Shown: positions 1 through 8,754, numbered from the stretch's first letter. The stretch: DNA of 32,526 nucleotides from an uncultured Verrucomicrobiota bacterium (GCA_937871685.1 CALMOL010000114.1:1-32526); one strand, 5' to 3'. The notes: a model not told the origin generated them from the sequence alone. Translations and numbers: made by a program.

Positions 1-1
1 G

Positions 2-1210
2 GTTGGTGACGGGCAGGCGAATGGTGAAGCGCGCGCCCCCGCCGGGGGCGCGGCCCGCGAGGAGCTCACCCGCGTGATTCTGGATGATGCGCCGCGCCAC
101 GGCCAGCCCGAGTCCAGTGCCTTGGCCGACGGGCTTCGTGGTGTAGAACGGCTCGAACAGCAGCGGCAGGTTCTCGGTGGGCAAGCCCGGCCCGCTGTCG
201 TCGATCTCCACTGCGGCCATCGCCGGGTTCCCGGCCGGCGGAAGGGTGCGGGCGGTGAGCCTGCCTCCCTCGGGCGACATCGCATCCGCGGCGTTGAGAA
301 AGAGGTTCACGAGGACCTGCTCGAGCCGCATGCGGTCAAGCGGCACGGGCGGGAGGCCTTCGGCTAACTCGCGTTCAACCTGGACGTGGAGGCGGATGAA
401 GGTGTGCCGCACGAGCTGAAGGGCGCGCTCGACCACTTCGTTGAGATCGCCCGGCTCGGCGCGCAGCGGGTGCGGGCGCGAGAAGTCGAGAAGAAGGTTC
501 ACCGTGGAGCCAGCGCGTTCCACCGCCTCGCGCATGTCGGCCAGCAGCCGGGCCTCGCGGCTGTCGGCCGGCACGCGGGAAACGAAGTAGTCGGCGCCGA
601 GCGAGAGGGTCATGAGCGGGTTCTTCACTTCGTGGGCGATGCCGGCGGCGAGCCGGCCGATGGAGTCCATCTTGGCCGACTCGATGAGCTGGAACTGCGC
701 CGCCTGCTCCTGCTCGAGCGAGCGTCGGAGGTCGTCGAGCGATCGCTCGAGCTGGTCGCGCGTGTGCGTCAATTCGGCGTTGCTCGCCCGAAGGTCCTCC
801 TCCGCCTGCCGACGCACGGCCACCTCGGCGAGGAGATTTTCGGTGCGCTGGCTGGCCGTCTCTTCGAGCGCAGCCTGGCGGCGGCGCACCGCGGCGGTGA
901 GCAGCACCACCATGCAGAAGAAGAAGGCAAGCATCGCGCCGTTCCACAGGGGGACCACCCAGAAGACCTCCAACGCCCGCCCGGTAAGGAAAAATCCCCA
1001 GCCCCACGCCGCCGCGCTCGCGCAGGCGACGACAACGCCAAGCGCGCGCCCCGCGCCCCAGGTGGTGAGCACCACCGGCACGAGGTAAAAGAGCACCAGC
1101 GACACGCGGAAGCGCGTCGCGTATTCCGCCGCCCCGATGCCGGCGACGAACGAGAGGCTTAGCGCCACGAGCGCGGCTCGCACCCAGGCGGGCGAACGGG
1201 GGGGGGACAT
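2..1210 (-). CDS. Membrane-bound sensor histidine kinase (C-terminal end cut by window edge)
   Basis: The reading frame gives 403 residues and runs off the left edge, probably only a few codons short of its stop. The first ~110 residues hold about four hydrophobic membrane segments. A charged heptad-like stretch (about 110-180, rich in E, Q, R and L) links them to the kinase core. The dimerisation and phosphoacceptor box reads AAGIAHEVKNPLM, with the phosphorylated histidine at 193. An N box (NLFLNAADAM, around 306), a G1-like DDSGPGL and a G2 box GTGLGL (364-369) define the ATP-binding domain. It is expected to autophosphorylate on His193 and pass the phosphate to a response regulator. No regulator is visible, but one could lie just outside the window on this strand. 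The ATG is 31 bases after the pyrophosphatase stop, so co-transcription is possible. No known sensor domain (PAS, HAMP) is evident, so the signal is unknown. Confidence 0.9.
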   Translation of the reverse strand, partial: MSPPRSPAWVRAALVALSLSFVAGIGAAEYATRFRVSLVLFYLVPVVLTTWGAGRALGVVVACASAAAWGWGFFLTGRALEVFWVVPLWNGAMLAFFFCMVVLLTAAVRRRQAALEETASQRTENLLAEVAVRRQAEEDLRASNAELTHTRDQLERSLDDLRRSLEQEQAAQFQLIESAKMDSIGRLAAGIAHEVKNPLMTLSLGADYFVSRVPADSREARLLADMREAVERAGSTVNLLLDFSRPHPLRAEPGDLNEVVERALQLVRHTFIRLHVQVERELAEGLPPVPLDRMRLEQVLVNLFLNAADAMSPEGGRLTARTLPPAGNPAMAAVEIDDSGPGLPTENLPLLFEPFYTTKPVGQGTGLGLAVARRIIQNHAGELLAGRAPGGGARFTIRLPVTN

Positions 1211-1241
1211 GGAGCAGACGGTGGACCTCGGGGAAATCGCC

Positions 1242-2942
1242 CTATCCGCCGCGTGGCGGCACGCGCAGCGCCCGGTCCTCGGCGTCCGCGCCGGCCTCGG
1301 CGAGCGTGCGCAGCAGCCACGGCAGGAGCTGCTTTTTGCGCGACACCACCCCGGCCAGCTCCCAGAGCCCGGGGCCGGCGGTGGGATACGTGATGCGCCG
1401 GCGAAATTCCTCCGTCCCGCCGGCCACGAGGAGCAGCGAGTTGTGCGTGTGAATGTCGGTGACGAGCAGCGCGGCGAGGAAGAGGTTGTTTGCCGCGCGC
1501 CATTGCTCCAGCGCGGCGGCCACCTCGGCGCGCTTGGACTGGAAGAGGTCTAGCCCGGGTTCCTCGATCTGCGCCACCGAGAACCGCACGCCGCCTTCTT
1601 GGAAAGTCTTGCAGTCCGCCGTCACCGCCTCGGCGGGCGAGAGCGTGAGCAAAGGTGAGCCGACCGCAAAGATCTCCCGCGCGAGCTGCGCCGCTGGGAC
1701 CTGCGCGATTCCCTCCAAGCGCCCGAGGATCGCGCGGTCCACGTCGGTGGTCGTGGGCGAGGTGAGGTGCAGCGTGTCCGTGATGATTCCTGCCATGAGC
1801 AAGCCCGCGATCGGTGCCGGCACAGGCACGCCGGCCTGCTCGTAGCACATCGTCACGATGGTGGAGGTGGAGCCGACCGGATTATTCCAATACAGGATCG
1901 GCTCCGTCGAGGCGAAGCCGCCGAGGCGGTGGTGATCGAGCACCTCGATGACCCGCAGCCGATCCGCGCCGGGCACAGCCTGGGCCAGCTCGTTGTGATC
2001 CACGAGGATGAGCTGGCGGGGAATCGGGCGGATGAAGTCGCCCTTGGTCAGCACGCCCACGAGCCGGCCGTCCTCCTCGACCACCGGGAAGATCGCCGCC
2101 GGATGCGTGGCCGCGCGGGCGCGGGCAGCGTCCAGCGGCGTGTCGGGATGGAATGCGACGAAGTCGCGCTCCAGCATCGTGTCCACCCGCGAGGCGCCGC
2201 GCGAGAGCAGCACCGTGGTCGCCGCATCGAAGCGCGAGCGCGCCACCACTACGCCGGCGCGCGAGGCCAGCGCGCGCAGCTCGGCCGTCATCGTCAGGCC
2301 GCCCACCACCACCACGGCGCGCGTCCCGGCCTCGATGGCCGCGCGCTGGATGTCGTCGCGGTCGCCCACGAAGGCCACGAGGCGGCGCGGATCACGCTCG
2401 GCGATGCGGCCGCGAAAAGTCTCCACGCGCGTGACGGCCACGGTGAGCCAAAACTCTTCCGCGCGCTCGGCCGGGTCGCATGCGCCGACGAGCAGCTCGC
2501 CGTCAAAGGTGCGCAAGATGTCACCCAGCGTGGCCGTGACTTGGCGCGCCCGCTCCGCCTCGCCGCGCGAGGGGAAAAGCTGGTGCGTGATCTTATGCGC
2601 GGAAAGGAGACCGAGGCAGCGCTGGTCCTCCCCCACCACGGGCAGGCCGCGGAGCTGGTGCTCGTCGATGGAGCCAATGGCCTGCGTCACGGTGGCGTCG
2701 GCGCGCACCGTGATCACATCGGCCTCCATCACGTCGCGCACGAGCGGGGTCACGTCCGCAAAGAGAGGGGGCGCCGGCACGCCGAATTTTCCGAGCACGA
2801 ATTCGATGCGCGCGGTGAGGTTGCCCGCGCGGCCGGCGGTGACGTTTTCCATGCCCTGCGCCTGCTTGAGGTGCGCGTAGGCCACGGCGGCGGAGATGGC
2901 GTCCTGGTCGGGGTTGCGGTGGCCGATGACGATGGTCTCCAT
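1242..2942 (-). CDS. ppaC: Manganese-dependent (family II) inorganic pyrophosphatase with CBS and DRTGG regulatory domains
   Basis: A cytoplasmic enzyme of 566 residues that hydrolyses pyrophosphate to phosphate. The metal-binding start of the DHH domain is GHRNPDQD (H8, D12, D14). The DHH triad is at 336-338 (EVLDHHRL), and a further metal aspartate is probably D389 in GIITDT. The C-terminal DHHA2 domain carries the family signature SRKKQ at 534-538. Plain family II enzymes have about 310 residues. The extra ~250 here sit inside the DHH domain: a CBS motif (about 65-123), a DRTGG-like domain (about 165-250) and a second CBS motif (about 253-305). That is the architecture of nucleotide-regulated CBS-pyrophosphatases, in which adenine nucleotides tune activity. 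The frame stays open for 62 codons upstream, but METIVIGHRNP matches the family N-terminus, so that ATG was chosen. It is divergent from the aminotransferase (76 bases between starts). Confidence 0.95.
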   Translation of the reverse strand: METIVIGHRNPDQDAISAAVAYAHLKQAQGMENVTAGRAGNLTARIEFVLGKFGVPAPPLFADVTPLVRDVMEADVITVRADATVTQAIGSIDEHQLRGLPVVGEDQRCLGLLSAHKITHQLFPSRGEAERARQVTATLGDILRTFDGELLVGACDPAERAEEFWLTVAVTRVETFRGRIAERDPRRLVAFVGDRDDIQRAAIEAGTRAVVVVGGLTMTAELRALASRAGVVVARSRFDAATTVLLSRGASRVDTMLERDFVAFHPDTPLDAARARAATHPAAIFPVVEEDGRLVGVLTKGDFIRPIPRQLILVDHNELAQAVPGADRLRVIEVLDHHRLGGFASTEPILYWNNPVGSTSTIVTMCYEQAGVPVPAPIAGLLMAGIITDTLHLTSPTTTDVDRAILGRLEGIAQVPAAQLAREIFAVGSPLLTLSPAEAVTADCKTFQEGGVRFSVAQIEEPGLDLFQSKRAEVAAALEQWRAANNLFLAALLVTDIHTHNSLLLVAGGTEEFRRRITYPTAGPGLWELAGVVSRKKQLLPWLLRTLAEAGADAEDRALRVPPRGG

Positions 2943-3018
2943 GATGGCAGACCAGCTTTGGCGCGGCGCGGGCGCGGCGCAACCGTTGCCACCGCCCGCG
3001 CCGCGGATATCGGCGGGC

Positions 3019-4233
3019 ATGTATTCCTCCAAGGAAGTCCGCGCCTGCTTCCCCTCGCTCAAGGACGGCTTCGCCTTCCTCGACAACGCCGGCGGCTCGC
3101 AGGTGCCAGCCGTGGTCATCGACGCCATCGCCGACTATTTTCGCACAAAATACGCGCAGACCGGCGGCACCTATCCTGCCTCGGTCGCGGCGAGGGAGAC
3201 CATCGAAGCCGCGCACGCCTTCGTGGCCCAATTCATGAACGCGGGCCAAGCCGGCGGCGTGATCCTCGGGGCCTCGAGCACGACGCTCGTCCACGGCCTC
3301 GCCAACGCCTTCGGCGAAATCCTCCACGCGGGCGACGAGATCATCGTCTCCGACGCGAACCACGAGGGCAACGCCACCCCGTGGCGCCGGCTGGAACGCT
3401 TTGGGATCAAGGTCGTTGCGTGGCCCATCGACGCCGTCACGCTCGCGTGCGAGCCGGATTCCCTGCGTGCGTTGCTGACGCCTCGCACGCGCGTGGTCGC
3501 GTTCCCGCACGTCTCGAACCTCCTCGGCCGGGTGAGCGATGCTCGGGCCATTGCCGACGTGGCCCGGGCTGCCGGCGCGGTCAGCGTGTGCGACGGCGTG
3601 GCCTACGCGCCGCACCGAGCCATCGACGTGCAGGCGTTTGGCTGCGACTTCTACTTCTACTCGACCTACAAGGTCTTCGGCCCTCACATGGGCGCGATGT
3701 TCGGCCGCCGCGAGGCTTGGGCGCCGCTGACCGGCGCTAATCACGGCTTCATCCCACGCGATGCCTTCCCGACGAAGTGGGAGCCGGGCGGCGTCTCGCA
3801 CGAGGGCTGCGCCGGGGTGCTGGCGCTCCAATGGCACGTTGGATTCCTGGAAGGCGAGCCTTACCAGAACTACGTCTCCGTGCAGCGCGCCTTCGACCAC
3901 GTCGCCGACCTCGAACGCGGCCCGCACGCGCGGCTGCTGGAATATCTCACGGCGAAAAACGGCGTGAGCGTCCTCGGCCCCACCCAGCCCGGCCCGGACG
4001 CTGTAGCCCTGGTCTCCTTTCGCCACGCGCGCGTCCCGTCGGCCCGGATCGCCGCGGTGGTGAATCGCCGCGGCCTGGGGATCAAGCACGGCCATTTCTA
4101 CTCCGTGCGCCTGCTGCAAGCGCTTGGGATCGACCCCGAGGACGGCGTGGCCCGTGTGAGCCTGGCGCACTACAACACGGTGGAAGAGATCGGCCGCCTG
4201 ATCGCGGTGCTGGAGGAGGTTTTCGCCGGGTGA
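3019..4233 (+). CDS. Class V aminotransferase, cysteine desulfurase-like (SufS/VC1184-type)
   Basis: A PLP-dependent enzyme of 404 residues. The N-terminus (FPSLKDGFAFLDNAGGSQVP, residues 11-30) matches the opening of the SufS-like subfamily typified by VC1184. SDANHEGN (H115) would stack on the cofactor. D192 in VCDGVAY would contact the pyridine nitrogen, and K218 in STYKVFGPHMG is the Schiff-base lysine. The tail (SLAHYNTVEEIGRLI) is also typical of class V enzymes. I do not see a clear SufS-type active-site cysteine loop, and no suf or isc genes are nearby, so true cysteine desulfurase activity is uncertain. The substrate could be another amino acid. An open frame extends 41 codons upstream, but MYSSKEVRACFP begins the conserved region. 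There is no Shine-Dalgarno. It is divergent from the pyrophosphatase gene. Confidence 0.88.
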   Translation: MYSSKEVRACFPSLKDGFAFLDNAGGSQVPAVVIDAIADYFRTKYAQTGGTYPASVAARETIEAAHAFVAQFMNAGQAGGVILGASSTTLVHGLANAFGEILHAGDEIIVSDANHEGNATPWRRLERFGIKVVAWPIDAVTLACEPDSLRALLTPRTRVVAFPHVSNLLGRVSDARAIADVARAAGAVSVCDGVAYAPHRAIDVQAFGCDFYFYSTYKVFGPHMGAMFGRREAWAPLTGANHGFIPRDAFPTKWEPGGVSHEGCAGVLALQWHVGFLEGEPYQNYVSVQRAFDHVADLERGPHARLLEYLTAKNGVSVLGPTQPGPDAVALVSFRHARVPSARIAAVVNRRGLGIKHGHFYSVRLLQALGIDPEDGVARVSLAHYNTVEEIGRLIAVLEEVFAG

Positions 4234-4300
4234 GCCCACGCCGGCCGGCCCGGTCGCCGTTCCCGCGCGACTGCCTTCCTCTTCTTTCCCAGAAGCGACG

Positions 4301-4334
4301 TTCCGATCACCAGAAGACCTCTTCTGGATCGGAA
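4301..4334. repeat. Strong hairpin downstream of the aminotransferase gene
   Basis: The left arm TTCCGATCACCAGAAG pairs with the right arm CTTCTGGATCGGAA across an ACCT loop. This gives 14 base pairs with two unpaired bases in the left arm. No U-run follows, so it is not a classic intrinsic terminator. It could end the aminotransferase transcript in another way or be one unit of a repeat family. Confidence 0.6.
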
Positions 4335-4520
4335 AGAGGCATAACCGGCGACGGAAGTGGGCTTGCAGACTTGCAAGGGGCGGAACCGGCGACAGATGTG
4401 GATCTTCTTAGCCCAAAAGAGGCATATCTGGCCAGATGGATGCGTCTTGCAGGACATTTGGCGGCACTGGCTTCTGGGGGGAATCCATCGCCAAGACCGG
4501 CCCGGGTTGGGAGAGTGTGC

Positions 4521-4549
4521 TTGACAAAAAGGCGGGGAATATCTCCCAT
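4521..4549 (+). promoter_or_regulatory. Candidate sigma-70-like promoter of the beta-propeller haem protein gene
   Basis: A perfect TTGACA (4521-4526) is followed after 17 bases by TCCCAT (4544-4549). The latter matches the -10 consensus only at positions 1, 5 and 6. The start codon lies 56 bases further on. The -35 is convincing and the -10 is weak, so the call is tentative. Confidence 0.3.
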
Positions 4550-4605
4550 GCCGCGCCGTCCACTGAAGCGGGAAGGGTTCCTGCTTCGTCCGCCCTGCTT
4601 TTGCC

Positions 4606-7233
4606 ATGCCGTTGCCGTTCCGCCTTCTTTGCTCCATTGCCTTTGGCAGCCTCGTGTTTTCGTCCGCGCCGGCCGCCTACACGAATTTCGAAGCGCAGCA
4701 GTCGCGGCCGGTGTGCCTCTCGCCGGATGGGACGCGGCTCTTCGTCGTGAACACGCCGGACGCCCGGCTCTCCGTCTTCGATGTCTCCAATCCTGCCAAC
4801 CCGGCGCCGGTGCTGATCCGAGAGATTCCCGTCGGCCTGGAGCCGGTCTCGGTGAACGTGGTCTCCAACGACGAGGCGTGGGTCGTGAACCAGCTTTCCA
4901 ATTCCGTCTCCGTCGTGTCGGTGTCGGCTGGGGTGGTGACCGACACGCTCCAATGCGACGTGGAGCCGGCCGACGTCGTTTTCGCGGGTGGCCGAGCGTG
5001 GGTGTCGTGCGCACGGACGAACCTCGTGCGCTCCTTCGACCTCGCGACCCACGCGGCGGGCACGCCCGTGGCCATTGCCGGTAACGGGCCGCGCGGGCTG
5101 GCCGTCTCCGAGGACGGCACCAAGCTCTACGTCGCGGTAATGTTTTCCGGCAACGGCACCACCCTGCTGCCCGCCACGCTCGCGCCGGCCCAGCCGCCGC
5201 CGACAAACACCAGCCTCCCCACCCCGCCCCAAGTCGGCCTGATCGTCCCGGCCACTGACAGCCGCCTCCAGCCGAAGCCAAACCTGCCGGACAACGACGT
5301 GGGCGTGATCGATGTCGCCACGGCGGCCGTGACCCGCTACTACTCCGGCGTCGGCACGATCAATTTCTTCGTCGCCGTGCGGCCTGGCTCCGGCGAGTTG
5401 TGGGTCGCCAACACCGAGGCCCGCAACCTCGTGCGCTTCGAGCCGACGCTGCGCGGCCACGCCGTGGACAACCGCGTGACCCGCATCGATCCGGCGACGG
5501 CCGTCGCCACCCCGTTCGACCTGAACCCCGAGATCGACTACGGCGTGCTCCCAAACCCGGCGGCGCTCGCGACGGCGCTCGCCCAGCCCACCGCGCTCGC
5601 CTTCGAGCCGGGCGGGGCTTTCTTTTGGGTCGCGAGTTTCGGCACCGACCGCGTGGCGCGGGTCGATGCCGCGAGCGGCGCCGTGACCGCGCGCGTGGAG
5701 ACGGGACCGACCTCGGGCGCCTCCGCCAATCCCGCGGCGAAGCGAGGCTCGCGTGGGCTCGCTTACCAGGCTGCCACCGGCCGCCTCTACGTTTCCAACC
5801 GCATCTCCAACACCCTCACCGTGGTCTCCGTGTCGTCCGCCTCGGTGCTTTCCGAGGTGCCGTCCGGCAGCTTCGACCCCACGCCCAGCGTGATCCGCAT
5901 TGGCCGCGGCTTCCTCTACGACGCGCGCCTTTCCGGCAACGGCACGCAGTCGTGCGCCTCCTGCCACATCGATGGCCACCGCGACGAGCTGGCGTGGGAC
6001 TTGGGCGACCCCGGCGGCACCACGCAGACGGTGACCAGCCAGCCGCCCGGCGCGCCCTTCCCGCTGAACTTCACCATGCACCCGATGAAGGGGCCGATGA
6101 CCACGCAGACGCTGCGCGGCCTGCTCGGCCAGAATCCGCTGCACTGGCGCGGCGACCGCGCCGACTTCACGGCGTTCTCGGGCGCGTTCGCCTCGCTCCT
6201 CGGTGGGAGCGTGCCGGTCACGGCCGACATGGCGGCGTTCCGCGATTTCATGAACACGGTGGCAATGCCGCCGAACCCGAACCAGAAGCTCGATCGCACG
6301 CTGCCGGCCGCCTTTCCCCCGGGCGACCCGAATGCCGGCGACCCCGCCGCCGGCCGAAACACCTTCCTCAACGAGGACTACGTGCAGGGCGTCCGCTGCA
6401 ACACTTGCCACCTCCTGCCCACCGGCACGAACCGATCGATCATTCCCGGCTCGGTCATGCAGACCAGCCAGGACTTCAAGGTGCCGCAACTGCGCGACAT
6501 GTCGCAGAAAATCTTCTTCAAGCGGAGCGCCACGGCCGCGTCCCTGAGCGGCTTCGGCTACACCAACGACGGCACCGACCCTGACCTCTTCACGTTCCTC
6601 TCGCGCCCGGTGTTCGGCAACTTTGCGAACGATCCGGTGCGCAAGCGCAACCTGAGTGCCTTCGTCCTGTGCCTGGACACCGGCACCGCGCCGGCCACCG
6701 GTCACGGCCGCACGGTGCGCGCGTCGAATCTCACCACCTCCGCGGCGACTTGGACGCTGCTCGAGTCGCAGGCGGGGCTGGGCAACATCGACCTCGTCAT
6801 CCGCGGCCTGCTCGGCGGCGCACGTCACGGCCTGCGCTACCGGCCGGGAACCAACGACTACGCCTCGGACCAGGCCGGGCTCGGGCCATTCACGCGCGCG
6901 CAGTTGGAGAACCTCATCTCCGCCGGCACCGCGCCCGCACTGAGCTTGCTCGGCGTGCCGCCCGGCCAGGGCGCGCGGCTTGGCGTTGACCGCGATGAGA
7001 ACGGCATCAGCGACGCAAACGAGCCGCTGCCGCCGCTCGCGGTGCGGATCACGGGCGGCGCGCCGGAACTGAGCTGGCCGGCCGCGGGCGCGTCTCTGGT
7101 GCTGGAATTCGCCGACGATCTCGGCACGCCAGCGTGGCAGCCAGTCACCACGGCGCGTGTGGTCGGCGGCGCCGTCGTCGTCAGCGATCCAACGGTATCC
7201 CCACGGCGTTTTTACCGCCTGCGCCGGCCGTAA
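4606..7233 (+). CDS. Secreted beta-propeller protein with two c-type haem sites (YncE/MauG-like)
   Basis: A protein of 875 residues. The N-terminus is a signal peptide (hydrophobic to about residue 24, with SSAPAAYT around the likely cleavage site). Residues ~30-430 are a beta-propeller of the YVTN/YncE type, with recurring units such as LSPDGTRLFVVNT and AVSEDGTKLYVAV. The next region resembles di-haem cytochrome c peroxidase or MauG proteins: CASCH at 450-454, MKGPMTTQTLRGLLGQNPLH and CNTCH at 598-602. The C-terminus (about 800-875) is a small beta domain ending in FYRLRRP, a tail common in secreted Verrucomicrobiota proteins and perhaps used for surface sorting. The protein should act outside the cytoplasm in electron transfer or oxidation. 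The substrate is unknown, and no maturation genes are close by. Confidence 0.85.
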   Translation: MPLPFRLLCSIAFGSLVFSSAPAAYTNFEAQQSRPVCLSPDGTRLFVVNTPDARLSVFDVSNPANPAPVLIREIPVGLEPVSVNVVSNDEAWVVNQLSNSVSVVSVSAGVVTDTLQCDVEPADVVFAGGRAWVSCARTNLVRSFDLATHAAGTPVAIAGNGPRGLAVSEDGTKLYVAVMFSGNGTTLLPATLAPAQPPPTNTSLPTPPQVGLIVPATDSRLQPKPNLPDNDVGVIDVATAAVTRYYSGVGTINFFVAVRPGSGELWVANTEARNLVRFEPTLRGHAVDNRVTRIDPATAVATPFDLNPEIDYGVLPNPAALATALAQPTALAFEPGGAFFWVASFGTDRVARVDAASGAVTARVETGPTSGASANPAAKRGSRGLAYQAATGRLYVSNRISNTLTVVSVSSASVLSEVPSGSFDPTPSVIRIGRGFLYDARLSGNGTQSCASCHIDGHRDELAWDLGDPGGTTQTVTSQPPGAPFPLNFTMHPMKGPMTTQTLRGLLGQNPLHWRGDRADFTAFSGAFASLLGGSVPVTADMAAFRDFMNTVAMPPNPNQKLDRTLPAAFPPGDPNAGDPAAGRNTFLNEDYVQGVRCNTCHLLPTGTNRSIIPGSVMQTSQDFKVPQLRDMSQKIFFKRSATAASLSGFGYTNDGTDPDLFTFLSRPVFGNFANDPVRKRNLSAFVLCLDTGTAPATGHGRTVRASNLTTSAATWTLLESQAGLGNIDLVIRGLLGGARHGLRYRPGTNDYASDQAGLGPFTRAQLENLISAGTAPALSLLGVPPGQGARLGVDRDENGISDANEPLPPLAVRITGGAPELSWPAAGASLVLEFADDLGTPAWQPVTTARVVGGAVVVSDPTVSPRRFYRLRRP

Positions 7234-7414
7234 CGCCGTCAGATCACGTGCCGCAACATCGGCGGATTCTCTCGGCGCCTCGGCGGTCCCGGGAGGCCGA
7301 CGCACCCCGCCCATCGGCCAGCGTCGTGCCGGCCGTCGCCTTGACCGGGTTCTGACCGGTGCATCCGACAGAATCCGGCTGCACCAGAAAATTCGTGGTC
7401 GATGACCAGCCCGC

Positions 7415-8566
7415 TCACCCCACTGCCACCGCCGGCTTGGCCGTGGGCTTCTTTCCGCCAGTGAGCCGGTCCACGAGCAAGTTCACGCGCTTCTCCAGGA
7501 ACATCCCCCATGCGCCGATGACGACCCAGACGGCAACCACGCACAACAGGAAGCGCCACCACGGCTCGTCGCGGATGCGCAGGCCGATCCAGATCACGTA
7601 GGGCTGGTGCAGAAGGTAAAGCCCGTAGGAGAAGGCGCCGACGGTGGCCAGCCACTTCGCCAGCGGCTCCCAACGCTCGATCATCCCCGAGATCCCGCAC
7701 ACCGCGAAGAAGCAGGCCGCCCCGGTGAGGAAATCCACGTAGATATAGGGAATCGCGCGGACGAAGAACCAGAGCGCGTAGAGCGCGAGGCCGAGCCCGA
7801 GCCACCCGCCGCTGCGCAGGCCGCGCTCGATCCGGTCCGGCTCGCGCAGGTGCCACCAGCCCAGCGCCATTCCCAGCGCGAATTCCGGCAGCCGCGACAA
7901 AGCGAAGCCGCCTAGCGTCCACGCGCCCACCGATTGCAGCACGTCCAACTGCACCCACCGCGTGCCGAACCCGGTCACGAATGCCAGCCCCAGGAATGCC
8001 CATGGCCCGATCTTCCGCAGCGCGAGGAACAGCAGCGGAAACAGCAGGTAAAGCTGGATCAGCATGGCGAAATACCACCACGCCGCGTTCACATACATGA
8101 ACGTCATCTCGATGTTCACCATCCGCAGCCCCGCAAGGCTCCACAGGAAGCGCCCGTCCACCGGCTCCAGGCGTGCCACCATCGGCGACACGAGATAGAC
8201 CAGGTGCGCCACCCAATACATCGGGTAAAGCCGGATGAAGCGCGACCAATACCACTCGCCCCACGCGATGGAGCCCTTCTCTGCCTTGCGCGCCGTGGTT
8301 GCCGCGAGCGACCAGCCGCTCACGATGATGAACAGGCCCACCGCGTGGAACCCCAAGCCGGTGACGCCATACCAAAGCGTCTTCGCGAGCACGACCAGCG
8401 CGGAGGGCAGAGTCCCCCACCCGCCCGGCACGTCGGCGACCACCTCGGTAAGGAAGTTGTCCGAGAGCGGCGAGGGTGCCGAGAGCCACGTCGTGAAGAA
8501 GTGGAAATAGACGATCCAAAGAATGCCGATGCCCTTGGCAACATCGAGCCAGACGAGGCGTTTCAT
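7415..8566 (-). CDS. Acyltransferase family 3 membrane protein (OafA/YrhL type)
   Basis: An integral membrane protein of 383 residues with about ten hydrophobic segments. It opens with WLDVAKGIGILWIVYFHFF, the usual start of this family. The basic residue K11 and H22 have the spacing of the R/K-x10-H pair thought to be catalytic. SRFIRLYPMYW in the first third matches the conserved RxxRLYPxYW motif. Members move acetyl, succinyl or other acyl groups onto sugars and lipids at the envelope. The acceptor cannot be told from the sequence, and no polysaccharide cluster surrounds the gene. The C-terminal tail (about 25 residues, basic) is cytoplasmic. The 181 bases between this gene and the haem protein gene (convergent) contain only a weak inverted repeat, GGTGCA...TGCACC, near 7359. 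Confidence 0.88.
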   Translation of the reverse strand: MKRLVWLDVAKGIGILWIVYFHFFTTWLSAPSPLSDNFLTEVVADVPGGWGTLPSALVVLAKTLWYGVTGLGFHAVGLFIIVSGWSLAATTARKAEKGSIAWGEWYWSRFIRLYPMYWVAHLVYLVSPMVARLEPVDGRFLWSLAGLRMVNIEMTFMYVNAAWWYFAMLIQLYLLFPLLFLALRKIGPWAFLGLAFVTGFGTRWVQLDVLQSVGAWTLGGFALSRLPEFALGMALGWWHLREPDRIERGLRSGGWLGLGLALYALWFFVRAIPYIYVDFLTGAACFFAVCGISGMIERWEPLAKWLATVGAFSYGLYLLHQPYVIWIGLRIRDEPWWRFLLCVVAVWVVIGAWGMFLEKRVNLLVDRLTGGKKPTAKPAVAVG

Positions 8567-8619
8567 GAGTCAGGGGGCTGGTTGCGGATCGTTGCCGCGC
8601 TTTTCAGAGCACGCGAGGA

Positions 8620-8754
8620 ATGGTCGCCAACGTTTTGGATTGCGCGAGCTCTGCTCCCGCTTTCTTGCCGCCCTCGACGCCGGCGGGGTTTCCAGCCGTG
8701 GCCGACAGCAGAGCGAAAGCAGAGCTTCCGCACTCCAAAACGTGGCTCGACCAT
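8620..8754. repeat. Long imperfect inverted repeat between the acyltransferase and scramblase-like genes
   Basis: The left arm (8620-8665) and the reverse complement of the right arm (8707-8754) align along most of ~46 bases, with shared blocks ATGGTCG, ACGTTTTGGA, TGCG and AGCTCTGCT. About 41 bases separate the arms. The right arm alone also folds: GCGGAAGC and GCTTTCGC around TCT, read on the minus strand. No gene is present; the open frames crossing it are shadows. It looks like one copy of a dispersed palindromic repeat family. Confidence 0.75.

Larger units (their letters stand above)
4234..4605. other. Non-coding stretch with hairpins and short direct repeats
   Basis: This stretch has no convincing gene on either strand; its open frames are composition shadows. 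It contains a strong hairpin at 4301-4334 and two near-identical 18-mers (AACCGGCGACGGAAGTGG at 4343-4360 and AACCGGCGACAGATGTGG at 4384-4401). The 11-mer AAAGAGGCATA occurs twice (4333-4343 and 4416-4426), and a palindrome TCTGGCCAGA lies at about 4427-4436. A candidate promoter for the downstream haem protein gene lies at the right end. The repeated pieces suggest a structured regulatory or repeat element rather than random spacer. Confidence 0.6.

Noticed and set aside
4408-7314. Long minus-strand open frame (968 codons) opposite the beta-propeller haem protein
   Set aside because: The plus-strand frame has a signal peptide, two CXXCH sites and domain structure, while the antisense product is Arg/Gly/Ala-rich with no recognisable domain.
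7234-7414. Weak inverted repeat GGTGCA...TGCACC as a terminator between convergent genes
   Set aside because: The stem is only six pairs with a 16-base loop and no U-run.
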